Positions 32,566-40,127 of a DNA stretch of 64,000 bases are shown here, one piece after another. The position numbers were made by a program, and so were the translations under genes. Source of the DNA: Streptomyces liliiviolaceus (GTDB taxonomy: Bacteria > Actinomycetota > Actinomycetes > Streptomycetales > Streptomycetaceae); the NCBI RefSeq assembly GCF_018070025.1, contig NZ_JAGPYQ010000001.1, forward strand, positions 992,001 through 1,056,000, in the 5' to 3' direction. How positions within the stretch are numbered: position 1 is the stretch's first letter; the number at the start of each line of letters is the position of its first letter. The notes beneath the pieces are model-generated. The model did not search any database. It was not told where the DNA came from and saw only the letters and a program-made list of their open reading frames with translations.

Positions 32566-33480
32566 ATGACCCATGACCCCCGTACCGCGCTGCTGTCCGC
32601 AGCGCTGGATGCCGCCGCGCGCGGCTGGCACGTCTTCCCGCTCCGGCCCGGCACGAAGCGGCCGGCCCTGCACGGGGCCGACCGGTGCCGCACCACCGGT
32701 GACTGCGCCGGTGGGCATCTGAAGTGGCAGGAGCGGGCGACCGTCGACCCGCACCGCATCACCCTGTGCTGGCAGACCAGCCCCGCCAACATCGGGCTCG
32801 CCACCGGCCCCTCCGGGCTGGTCGTCGTCGACCTGGACGTACCCAAGAACCAGGACAACAGCAACAGCAGTGCGGACACGCCTGACGGCGCGACGACCTT
32901 TAAGGCGCTCTGCGAGCGCACCGGCCACCCCGTCCCCACCACCCACCGGGTCCGGACCGCAAGCGGCGGACACCACCTGTACTTCACCGCCCCGGCCGGT
33001 ATCCGGCTGGGCAACACCGCGGGCACCCTCGCACCCCTGGTCGACACGAGGGCATGGGGCGGCTACGTCGTCGCCGCCGGCAGTCTCACCCCGGGCGGCT
33101 CGTACGAGACTGTCCACGACACCGCCCCGGCACCCTTGCCCGGGTGGCTGCTGGAGTTGCTGCAACCGGCCCCGGCTCGCCCGGTGGTGCCGTTGCGGCT
33201 GCCCGCGGTCAACGGCAGTCGCGCGGCGCTGGCAGCGCTGGAAGCCGAATGCGCGGTCGTCGCGGCGGCGCCGGAGAAGCAGGGCAACATCACGCTGAAC
33301 CGGTGCACGTTCAAGGTGGGGCGGTTCGTCGCGTGGGGCGACCTCCCCCGGCACGTGGCAGAGAACGCCTTCCAAGCGGCGGGAGAGGCCCGGGGACTCA
33401 CCGCTGCGGAGTGCCGGAGCACGATCCGCAGTGCTCTGGACAGTTCCCTGCGCAAGGTCCGGCCTCGGGAGACGGCATGA
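32566..33480 (+). CDS. Bifunctional primase/polymerase (Prim-Pol) replication protein
   Basis: 304 residues. The ATG at 32566 follows CTGGAGACC. The AEP primase-polymerase fold is seen in AARGWHVFPLRPGTKRPAL, the metal-binding GLVVVDLDVPKN (Asp-x-Asp) and SGGHHLYF (catalytic His). The C-terminal part (NITLNRCTFKVGRFVAWGDL) is a small helical domain commonly fused to these proteins. With the downstream ATPase it forms the RepPP-type replication system of some AICEs, in place of the rolling-circle RepSA. It overlaps the next gene by four bases. Confidence 0.9.
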   Translation: MTHDPRTALLSAALDAAARGWHVFPLRPGTKRPALHGADRCRTTGDCAGGHLKWQERATVDPHRITLCWQTSPANIGLATGPSGLVVVDLDVPKNQDNSNSSADTPDGATTFKALCERTGHPVPTTHRVRTASGGHHLYFTAPAGIRLGNTAGTLAPLVDTRAWGGYVVAAGSLTPGGSYETVHDTAPAPLPGWLLELLQPAPARPVVPLRLPAVNGSRAALAALEAECAVVAAAPEKQGNITLNRCTFKVGRFVAWGDLPRHVAENAFQAAGEARGLTAAECRSTIRSALDSSLRKVRPRETA

Positions 33481-33830
33481 GCACCCCACCCCGCCCCCGC
33501 TTGGAAGGCCAACCAGAACCGAGCGGCCCGCACCCCGCCCAACCGGCCGCGCTCGGGCCGGTCGTGGGCGAGCCGAAAGGCGCCGCCCGTCAGGGCGTCC
33601 GCACTGCTCTTCGTCCTGACTCGCCGGCCGGGGACGGCCGATACCCCATGGCATGGCTGCACATCGTCGCCCCGCGCGGCGCGGTGCCCACCGCCACCTC
33701 GAAATGCCTGTGCGGACGTGATCGCAGCGCGGTCGGCAAAGCCCGCGTGCTCGCCCTGATCACCGACCACACCGCTCACCGCGACACCTGCCCGCTCCGC
33801 ACCACACAGGAAGGGAGGGCCGCCGCATGA
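33477..33830 (+). CDS. Conserved small protein of the AICE replication operon
   Basis: 117 residues (MSTPPRPRLEGQPEPSGPHP), ATGA-coupled to both the Prim-Pol gene before it and the ATPase gene after it. A disordered Pro-rich N-terminus precedes a short conserved core WLHIVAPRGAVPTATSKCLC, with Cys/His residues continuing to HTAHRDTCP, which may bind zinc. It recurs in this position in related elements as far as I recall. No function is assigned. Confidence 0.78.
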   Translation: MSTPPRPRLEGQPEPSGPHPAQPAALGPVVGEPKGAARQGVRTALRPDSPAGDGRYPMAWLHIVAPRGAVPTATSKCLCGRDRSAVGKARVLALITDHTAHRDTCPLRTTQEGRAAA

Positions 33831-34978
33831 CCGACCCTATCGACGGCGCCGCACTGCTCAACGAGGTAGAAGCCTTCCACCGCCGCTTCAACGTCTTCCC
33901 CACCGAAGCCGCATACGTCGCAGTCACCCTGTGGGACGCGCACGCCCACCTGCTCGACGCGTTCGACTCCACCCCCCGCCTCGCCTTCCTCTCCCCGGAA
34001 CCGGGATCGGGGAAGTCCCGCGCGCTGGAGGTGGTGGAGACCCTGGTGCCGCGGTCCATGGCCGCGGTCGACGCGTCCGCGTCCGCGCTGTTCCGGTCCG
34101 TCTCCGGCATCGACGGCGGCCGGCCCACGATCCTGTTCGACGAGATCGACACGATCTTCGGGCCGAAAGCCGGCGAGAACGAACAGCTCCGCGGGTTCAT
34201 CAACGCCGGCCACACCCGCGGCAGGGTCATGTACCGGTGCGTCGGAGACGGCTCCAACCAGCAAGTACAGGGCTTCCCCTCGTACTGCGCCGTCGCCGTC
34301 GCCGGACTCGGCTCGCTGCCGGACACGATCATGACGCGGTCCGTCATCGTCCGCATGCGACGGCGGGCCCGCAACGAGAGAGTGGAACAGTTCCGCACCC
34401 GCATCCACGTGCGGGAAGGCAACCAACTCCGGGACCGGCTCGCCAAGTGGGCCGAAACCATCCAGGACCAGGTCACCGACGCCTTCCCCGAAATGCCCGA
34501 CGGGGTGGCCGACCGGCCCGCGGACGTATGGGAACCCCTGCTCGCCATCGCCGACGCGGTCGGCGGACCGTGGCCGAAGCGGGCGCGGGAAGCCTGCCTG
34601 ACCATGGTCAAAGCCTCCCGCGCCAACGACAAGGGCAGCATCGGCATCCGGCTCCTGACCGATCTGCGGGACCAGGTCCTGACCGGGATCGACCGGCTGC
34701 CCACCGTCGCCATCCTCGACCGGCTAAACGCCCTTGATGACGCCCCGTGGGCCGACTTCAACGGCAAGCCGCTCGACTCCCGCAAGCTTTCCAAGATGCT
34801 CAGCGAGTACGTCACCGCGGACGGAGACCCGGTCGGCTCCCGCAACATCAAAACCGGCGGAGGCGGGGTCCTCAAGGGCTACTACGCCACCGACCTGCAC
34901 GACGCATGGCAGCGCTACTGCCCCCCACCCCCTCAGAATCCGCTACCTCCGCTACCCGGCACCGAAAACACGGTCTGA
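33827..34978 (+). CDS. DUF3631 P-loop ATPase, putative replicative helicase
   Basis: 383 residues. Walker A is LAFLSPEPGSGKSRALEVVE near residues 50-68 and Walker B TILFDEIDTIFG near 103-113; an arginine-rich sensor region SVIVRMRRRARNERVEQF follows. The DUF3631 region covers the C-terminal half. It is translationally coupled to the Prim-Pol operon. Together they resemble a primase-helicase pair that could fire replication after excision. The 3' end of the gene already contains the first iterons of the downstream array. Confidence 0.87.
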   Translation: MTDPIDGAALLNEVEAFHRRFNVFPTEAAYVAVTLWDAHAHLLDAFDSTPRLAFLSPEPGSGKSRALEVVETLVPRSMAAVDASASALFRSVSGIDGGRPTILFDEIDTIFGPKAGENEQLRGFINAGHTRGRVMYRCVGDGSNQQVQGFPSYCAVAVAGLGSLPDTIMTRSVIVRMRRRARNERVEQFRTRIHVREGNQLRDRLAKWAETIQDQVTDAFPEMPDGVADRPADVWEPLLAIADAVGGPWPKRAREACLTMVKASRANDKGSIGIRLLTDLRDQVLTGIDRLPTVAILDRLNALDDAPWADFNGKPLDSRKLSKMLSEYVTADGDPVGSRNIKTGGGGVLKGYYATDLHDAWQRYCPPPPQNPLPPLPGTENTV

Positions 34979-35113
34979 CCAGCAAAAACGTGGTAGCGGC
35001 AACCGGCATCGATTGCCGCTACCCCCGCGCTACCCATCCGCTACCGCTACCCCTTCCCGCTACCTCAAACAGGCCCCTGACCTGCAAGGTAGCGGCGGTA
35101 GCGGAAGTAGCGG
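34940..35113. repeat. CCGCTACC iteron array, candidate origin of replication
   Basis: Exact CCGCTACC at 34940, 34949, 35016, 35038, 35044 and 35057, and its complement GGTAGCGG at 34992, 35088 and 35097; near copies at 35027 and 35107. GGTAGCGGCAA and TTGCCGCTACC (34992-35023) form an 11-bp inverted repeat. The array lies between the replication ATPase gene and xis. Confidence 0.75.
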
Positions 35114-35158
35114 ACCTCAGAGGGACCCCCGCCGGACCGTCCGCAGAGGAGCCACCGC

Positions 35159-35359
35159 ATGAGCACCGCCCTCGCGCCTACCGAGCAACTGCTCTACACC
35201 GCGGAGGAAGCCGCAACGGTCCTTCGCTTGGGCCGTTCCACCGTCTACGAACTGATGGCCGCCGGCGAGCTGCGGTTCGTCAAGCGCGGTCGTTCCCGCC
35301 GGATCAAGCGAAGCGCCCTCGAAGCATTCGTGGACAGCCTCGAACCGCAGCCCGTCTGA
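35159..35359 (+). CDS. xis: Excisionase (MerR-like HTH, Xis)
   Basis: 66 residues (MSTALAPTEQLLYTAEEAAT). It is a single winged helix-turn-helix of the excisionase/MerR-like family: LLYTAEEAATVLRLGRSTVY then ELRFVKRGRSRRIKRSALEAFV. A ribosome site GAGGAG precedes the ATG. It lies directly upstream of int, as in pSAM2, and should direct Int towards excision. Confidence 0.9.
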   Translation: MSTALAPTEQLLYTAEEAATVLRLGRSTVYELMAAGELRFVKRGRSRRIKRSALEAFVDSLEPQPV

Positions 35360-35371
35360 CCTGACCCACCC

Positions 35372-35403
35372 GAGGCGGCCCCGGCTTGTGCCGGGGCCGC
35401 CTC
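35372..35403. terminator. Hairpin between xis and int
   Basis: GAGGCGGCCCCGG and CCGGGGCCGCCTC form a 13-bp stem with a 6-base loop, ending 16 bases before the int start. It could reduce int expression relative to xis. Confidence 0.7.
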
Positions 35404-35419
35404 TTGCATGGAGGCATAC

Positions 35420-36817
35420 GTGAGCCCTCGTAAGTCGAACCTGGAATCCAGCATCTACTTCGGTGATGACGGCTGGTGGCACGGCCGCGTCACCATGGGC
35501 GTGCTGCCCGACGGGAGCCCCGACCGCCGCCACCGCATGGCCCGCACCGAACCCGCAGTGCGCCGCAAGGTCCGCGAACTGGAGAAGCTCCGCGACGAGG
35601 GGCGCGCGACCAAGGCAGGCCGTAAGCCCACGGTCGGGCAATGGATGGAGACCTACCTGACCGACATCGCGAGCCTGAAGCTCAAGCCCCGCTCGCTGGA
35701 CGACTACTGGTCCAAGACCCGCAACGACATCGTCCCCGGAGTCGGGAAGCACCGCATCGACAAGCTCGCCCCGGAGCACCTTGAGCAGATGTACCGGGCC
35801 ATGCTCGATGCCGGGCGCGCCCCCTCCCACGTCGTCAAGGTGCACCGCATCCTGTCGCGCGCCCTGAAGATCGCCCACCGCCGCCGGATGATTGGCGAGA
35901 ACGTCGCCACCCTGGTCGACCCGCCCAGCATCGACGAGACGGAGACGAACCCGTTCACCCAGGATGAGGCGAAAGCGTTCCTGGAAGCGGCAGCCAAGCG
36001 GCCCACGTTCATGCGGTGGATCGTCGGTGTCGGCATGGGGTTCCGGCAGGGCGAAACCCTGGGACTGCGGTGGCCCTACGTCGACCTACAGGCCGAGCTG
36101 TTCCACCCTCGGTGGCAGCTCCAGCGCCTCACGTGGAGGCACGGCTGCGGTGACGCGCACGCCTGCGGGGCACGCCTGCACCGCTTCGAGCCCTGCCCGC
36201 CGAACTGCGCCGCCCACAGCGGCTACAAGCGCGGTTGTCCGAAGCCGTGCACCAAGACGTGCGTCAAGCACGCGAGTATCTGCCCCGACCGCAAGGGCGG
36301 AGGTCTGGCCTTCACCCGCCCCAAGACCAAGAAGAGCACGAACCCCGTACCGATCCCGCCCGCATTCATCCCCTACCTGCTCGCGCACAAGGCGCAGCAG
36401 GACGAACTACGGGAGGCGGCCGGCGAACTCTGGCAGGAGCACCATGCCGTGTTCACCCGACCCGATGGACGCCCCATCGACCCCCGGGACGACTGGGGAG
36501 AGTTCAAGGAGCTGTTGGCGGAGGCGGGCATCGGTGACCGTCGCCTCTACGACGGGAGCCGTCACACGGCGGGCACGATCCTCAATGAGCTGGGGGTGGA
36601 CATGCCCACCATCATGGAGATCCTTCGGCACACGCAGATCAGCCAGACCCGCCGCTACGTCAAGGGCCGCTCGCACCTCTCGAAGGACGCCATGCGCCGC
36701 ATGGGCGACACCTTCCTGCCCGCCCCGGAACCGGCGCCTGAGCCCCCGACTGAGACTAGAACTGAGACTGGAGACAGCCGCGCGGCTCGCGCACTCCGGC
36801 GCCGCCGCATCCGCTGA
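35420..36817 (+). CDS. int: Tyrosine site-specific integrase
   Basis: 465 residues from the GTG at 35420, chosen because GGAGG lies 5 bases before it; an ATG at 35408 overlaps that ribosome site. An N-terminal arm-binding domain and SAM-like core-binding domain (about 60-165) precede the catalytic domain: box I GFRQGETLGLRW, box II DGSRHTAGTILNELGVDMPT, late His/Arg EILRHTQISQTRR and the nucleophile Tyr in RRYV. The usual first His of HxxR appears replaced (DGSR). An eight-cysteine insertion lies at about 240-290. It ends 45 bp before attR, as expected. Confidence 0.93.
   Translation: MSPRKSNLESSIYFGDDGWWHGRVTMGVLPDGSPDRRHRMARTEPAVRRKVRELEKLRDEGRATKAGRKPTVGQWMETYLTDIASLKLKPRSLDDYWSKTRNDIVPGVGKHRIDKLAPEHLEQMYRAMLDAGRAPSHVVKVHRILSRALKIAHRRRMIGENVATLVDPPSIDETETNPFTQDEAKAFLEAAAKRPTFMRWIVGVGMGFRQGETLGLRWPYVDLQAELFHPRWQLQRLTWRHGCGDAHACGARLHRFEPCPPNCAAHSGYKRGCPKPCTKTCVKHASICPDRKGGGLAFTRPKTKKSTNPVPIPPAFIPYLLAHKAQQDELREAAGELWQEHHAVFTRPDGRPIDPRDDWGEFKELLAEAGIGDRRLYDGSRHTAGTILNELGVDMPTIMEILRHTQISQTRRYVKGRSHLSKDAMRRMGDTFLPAPEPAPEPPTETRTETGDSRAARALRRRRIR
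36752..36771 (+). promoter_or_regulatory. Candidate right arm-type integrase site
   Basis: GAGACTAGAACTGAGACTGG, inside the int 3' end, matches 22462-22481 at 19 of 20 positions. It contains ACTGAGACT twice with the preceding bases. Confidence 0.5.
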
Positions 36818-36862
36818 ACGAAAATGCCCAGCTCAGACAATGTCTGAGCTGGGCATTGAAAT

Positions 36863-36905
36863 GAGCCCCCTGTCGGATTCGAACCGACGACCTACGCATT
36901 ACAAG
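36863..36905. other. attR, right 43-bp att repeat
   Basis: Identical to 22300-22342. It forms the 3' half of the intact tRNA-Thr gene, so integration keeps the tRNA functional. Confidence 0.95.
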
Positions 36906-36938
36906 TGCGTTGCTCTGGCCGGACTGAGCTAAGGAGGC
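36864..36938 (-). tRNA. tRNA-Thr (anticodon TGT)
   Basis: Minus-strand cloverleaf: acceptor GCCTCCT pairs with AGGGGGC; anticodon stem ACGCA/TGCGT with loop CTTGTAA gives anticodon TGT; the T arm is GTCGG TTCGAAT CCGAC. No CCA is encoded. It is the integration site of the element; its 3' half is the att core. Confidence 0.95.
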
Positions 36939-37047
36939 CTGCACGCGGACGTGCCTGTGCGTGCTCGCAGGCACGCCCGAAGCAGTGTACCCACGTCACA
37001 GCGGGGGCCCGTCGAAAATTTCCTCGAACTTCATTACCCACCGAGTA

Positions 37048-37077
37048 CTGACAGAACGTGTGAACGCGGGGTAGCGT
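37048..37077 (+). promoter_or_regulatory. Candidate msiK promoter
   Basis: CTGACA at 37048 and TAGCGT at 37072, 18 bp apart, fit a HrdB-type promoter. The DasR-like site lies about 19 bp downstream of the -10. Confidence 0.5.
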
Positions 37078-37095
37078 CCTGAACCAGTCCGCTCA

Positions 37096-37111
37096 TGTGG
37101 ACTACACCACT
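37096..37111. promoter_or_regulatory. DasR-like dre site before msiK
   Basis: TGTGGACTACACCACT matches A(C/G)TGGTCTAGACCA(C/G)T at 13 of 16 positions, in the msiK 5' region. Confidence 0.7.
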
Positions 37112-37130
37112 ACGGATCGTTCCGTAGTGG
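37107..37130 (+). other. Perfect hairpin in the msiK leader
   Basis: CCACTACGGA and TCCGTAGTGG form an exact 10-bp stem with a 4-base loop. It overlaps the dre site by five bases and lies 60 bp before the msiK ATG. It may be an RNA leader structure or a second operator. Confidence 0.55.
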
Positions 37131-37190
37131 AACACCACCTTTACAACGGATCGTCCGGCACGTTCCTGCCGGTGAAGGGGGCCCCTCACC

Positions 37191-38321
<1,131 letters not shown>

Positions 38322-38376
38322 TCGCGCAACCGCCCCCACCGGCCGGGCGGTTCCCGGAGAATTCACCCAGGTTGAC

Positions 38377-38412
38377 GAAGAAGGCCCCGCAGACCGCTGC
38401 GGGGCCTTCTTC
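38377..38412. terminator. Strong hairpin terminator after msiK
   Basis: GAAGAAGGCCCCGCAG and its exact complement form a 16-bp stem with a 4-base loop, 55 bp after the msiK stop. Confidence 0.85.
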
Positions 38413-38550
38413 GTTGTCGACAAATACCCCGGCAGACCGGTCATTTCGACATCTGTTCGTCAACATCAAACTCGAAAACGGTCGCTCCCCCGTCCCCCGA
38501 ACTGATTACTAAATGTCGCCAAATCATCACCCCGCGCTACCCTCACTCGC

Positions 38551-39033
38551 GTGAAGCACTCCACTAACCACTCGACGCGACACGGCCACGGCCCCTCCGG
38601 CCGACCGACCCGACACGGCCGCGGTCCGGCCCGCCGGATCGGCCGTACCCTCGCCCTCGTTCTGCCCGTCGTCCTGGTGCTCTCCGGCACGCTCGCGGTC
38701 ACCCGGGTCAACTGGTCGGGAAACGAATCCTCGACGTCGGCTCTCGCAGCCTCCGCCGAGAACGTCTCCCGGCGCGCCCCGTCCCGAGCTCCACACGACG
38801 TGCTGCGCGACAAGCTCCTGCTGGAGCTCCAGGAGAAGAACCCGGGGGTCGCCCTCACCCATCTCCAGGAGGCCGTGAACGGCCGTCCGTCCCTCGGCAG
38901 GCACTGCGCCTCCATCGCCCGGTCCCTCGGCCGCGCGGCGGTCCGCGCGTACGGCCCGGTCCGCGCCCAGTCGTTCGCCCGCCCGGTGTGCGACACGTCC
39001 TTCGCCACGGGCGTAGCAGCCCAGCACGCCTGA
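38551..39033 (+). CDS. Conserved hypothetical secreted or membrane-anchored protein
   Basis: 160 residues from a GTG. The basic, His/Arg-rich N-terminus (MKHSTNHSTRHGHGPSGRPT) leads to one hydrophobic segment RTLALVLPVVLVLSGTLAV, a signal anchor. The outside part is helical (HDVLRDKLLLELQEKNPGVA) with Cys residues near 118 and 147. I do not recognise a family. It lies in the gap between msiK and the nucleotidyltransferase gene; start choice is uncertain. Confidence 0.7.
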   Translation: MKHSTNHSTRHGHGPSGRPTRHGRGPARRIGRTLALVLPVVLVLSGTLAVTRVNWSGNESSTSALAASAENVSRRAPSRAPHDVLRDKLLLELQEKNPGVALTHLQEAVNGRPSLGRHCASIARSLGRAAVRAYGPVRAQSFARPVCDTSFATGVAAQHA

Positions 39034-39047
39034 GCCCGGGCCCCGCA

Positions 39048-39091
39048 AGGGGCGCGGGGAACTGCGCGACCAGCCCTCCACCCACCCGCAG
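39048..39091 (+). repeat. Dispersed intergenic repeat copy
   Basis: AAGGGGCGCGGGGAACTGCG continuing into GCGACCAGCCC, downstream of the 38551 gene. Confidence 0.65.
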
Positions 39092-39162
39092 ATGCCCATT
39101 TCCCCCGCGCCCCTCACAAACCCCACCGGCTGATCCCGCGGTGCGCCACGTAAAGTTCGGGC

Positions 39163-39894
39163 ATGACCGATCCGAACGCAGCGTCGCGCCCCGTGCAAGC
39201 CGTCGTCCTGGCCGGCGGCCAGGGCTCAAGGCTGCGTCCCTACACCGACGACCGCCCCAAGCCGATGGTCGAGATCCCCGGCACCGGGACCCCGATCATC
39301 GGCCATCAGCTGACCTGGCTCGCCGAGGAGGGCGTCACCGACGTCGTCGTCTCCTGCGGCCATCTCGCCGAGGTCCTGCAGGAGTGGCTGGAGTCGACGG
39401 AGCTGCCCGTCTCCGTGACCACCGTGGTCGAGTCGGAGCCCCTGGGCCGTGGCGGCGGCCTCAAGTACGCCGCGAAGCACCTGCCCCACCCCGACCGCCC
39501 CTGGTACGCGACGAACGGTGACATCTGGACCCGTTTCTCGCTGCGGGAGATGGCGGACTTCCACACCGAGCGCGACGCGGTGGCGACCCTCGCGCTGGCC
39601 CGTCCCCGCCTTCCGTGGGGCGCCGTCCAGACCGACGACTTCGGCCACATCACGGACTTCATCGAGGCCCCGCCGACCGCGCACGGCATCAACGCGGGTG
39701 TGTACGTGTTCTCCCCCGAGTTCGCCGATCTGCTGCCCTCCCTCGGTGACCACGAGCGCTCCACGTTCCCGCGGCTGGCCCGTGAGCGCCGCCTGGCGGG
39801 CTATCCGATCCCGCAGGGCGCGTACTGGCGCGCCATCGACACGGCGAAGGACCTCACGGAGGCGGCCAAGGAGCTGGCGGCGCTGGGCCGTTGA
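39163..39894 (+). CDS. NDP-sugar nucleotidyltransferase (mannose-1-phosphate guanylyltransferase-like)
   Basis: 243 residues. The N-terminal VQAVVLAGGQGSRLRPYTDDRPKPMVEI is split here as LAGGQGSRLRP and RPKPMVEI, the nucleotide-binding signature. YATNGDIWTRFSL carries the metal-binding Asp, and GINAGVYVFSPEF is the sugar-binding segment. The protein is short, a catalytic domain without the left-handed helix seen in larger enzymes. It likely makes an NDP-hexose for glycan synthesis; the sugar is not determinable. Confidence 0.85.
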   Translation: MTDPNAASRPVQAVVLAGGQGSRLRPYTDDRPKPMVEIPGTGTPIIGHQLTWLAEEGVTDVVVSCGHLAEVLQEWLESTELPVSVTTVVESEPLGRGGGLKYAAKHLPHPDRPWYATNGDIWTRFSLREMADFHTERDAVATLALARPRLPWGAVQTDDFGHITDFIEAPPTAHGINAGVYVFSPEFADLLPSLGDHERSTFPRLARERRLAGYPIPQGAYWRAIDTAKDLTEAAKELAALGR

Positions 39895-39927
39895 GCGCGT
39901 TCTGATACCTCAGGGGCAGCGATCTGT

Positions 39928-40050
39928 CTGCGGGCCGGTGGGGGTGGGCCGCGCAGTTCCCCGCGCCCCTCACAAGCGGGGCTGCGCCCCGGCTTTTGCC
40001 CCTTCAGGGGCGCGGGGAACTGCGCGACCAGCCCCCACCGGCCCGCAGAC
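39928..40050. repeat. Dispersed intergenic repeat, inverted pair
   Basis: One copy on the minus strand (39928-39970) and one on the plus strand (40007-40050) face each other around GGGGCTGCGCCCC. The gap lies between the nucleotidyltransferase gene and the convergent DoxX gene. Confidence 0.7.
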
Positions 40051-40073
40051 ACAAGCGAAACACCCGGCCGGTA

Positions 40074-40116
40074 CGCCGATGGGGCCCGCACCAGACTGGT
40101 GCGGGCCCCATCGGCG
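40074..40116. terminator. Hairpin terminator before the DoxX 3' end
   Basis: Two exact 21-bp arms starting CGCCGATGGGGCCCGCACCA with a single-base centre, 11 bp beyond the DoxX stop; it can serve both convergent genes. Confidence 0.85.
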
Positions 40117-40127
40117 TCCTACGGGCC

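Larger units (their letters stand above)
22300..36905. mobile_element. Integrated actinomycete conjugative element (AICE) in tRNA-Thr
   Basis: A 14.6-kb element bounded by a 43-bp direct repeat (22300-22342 and 36863-36905) that equals the 3' part of tRNA-Thr(TGT) from the anticodon to the end. Everything expected of an AICE lies inside: tyrosine integrase and excisionase next to attR, a Prim-Pol/DUF3631 replication module, an FtsK-like TraB, small Spd-type proteins, and a GntR repressor. The intact tRNA is on the right; the left copy is only the displaced 3' half. Cargo at the left end is AT-richer. It belongs to the pSAM2/SLP1 class, but uses primase-polymerase replication rather than RepSA. 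Confidence 0.95.

Noticed and set aside
34940..35113. CRISPR array
   Set aside because: Short 8-bp words in both orientations with irregular gaps; fits iterons, not CRISPR.
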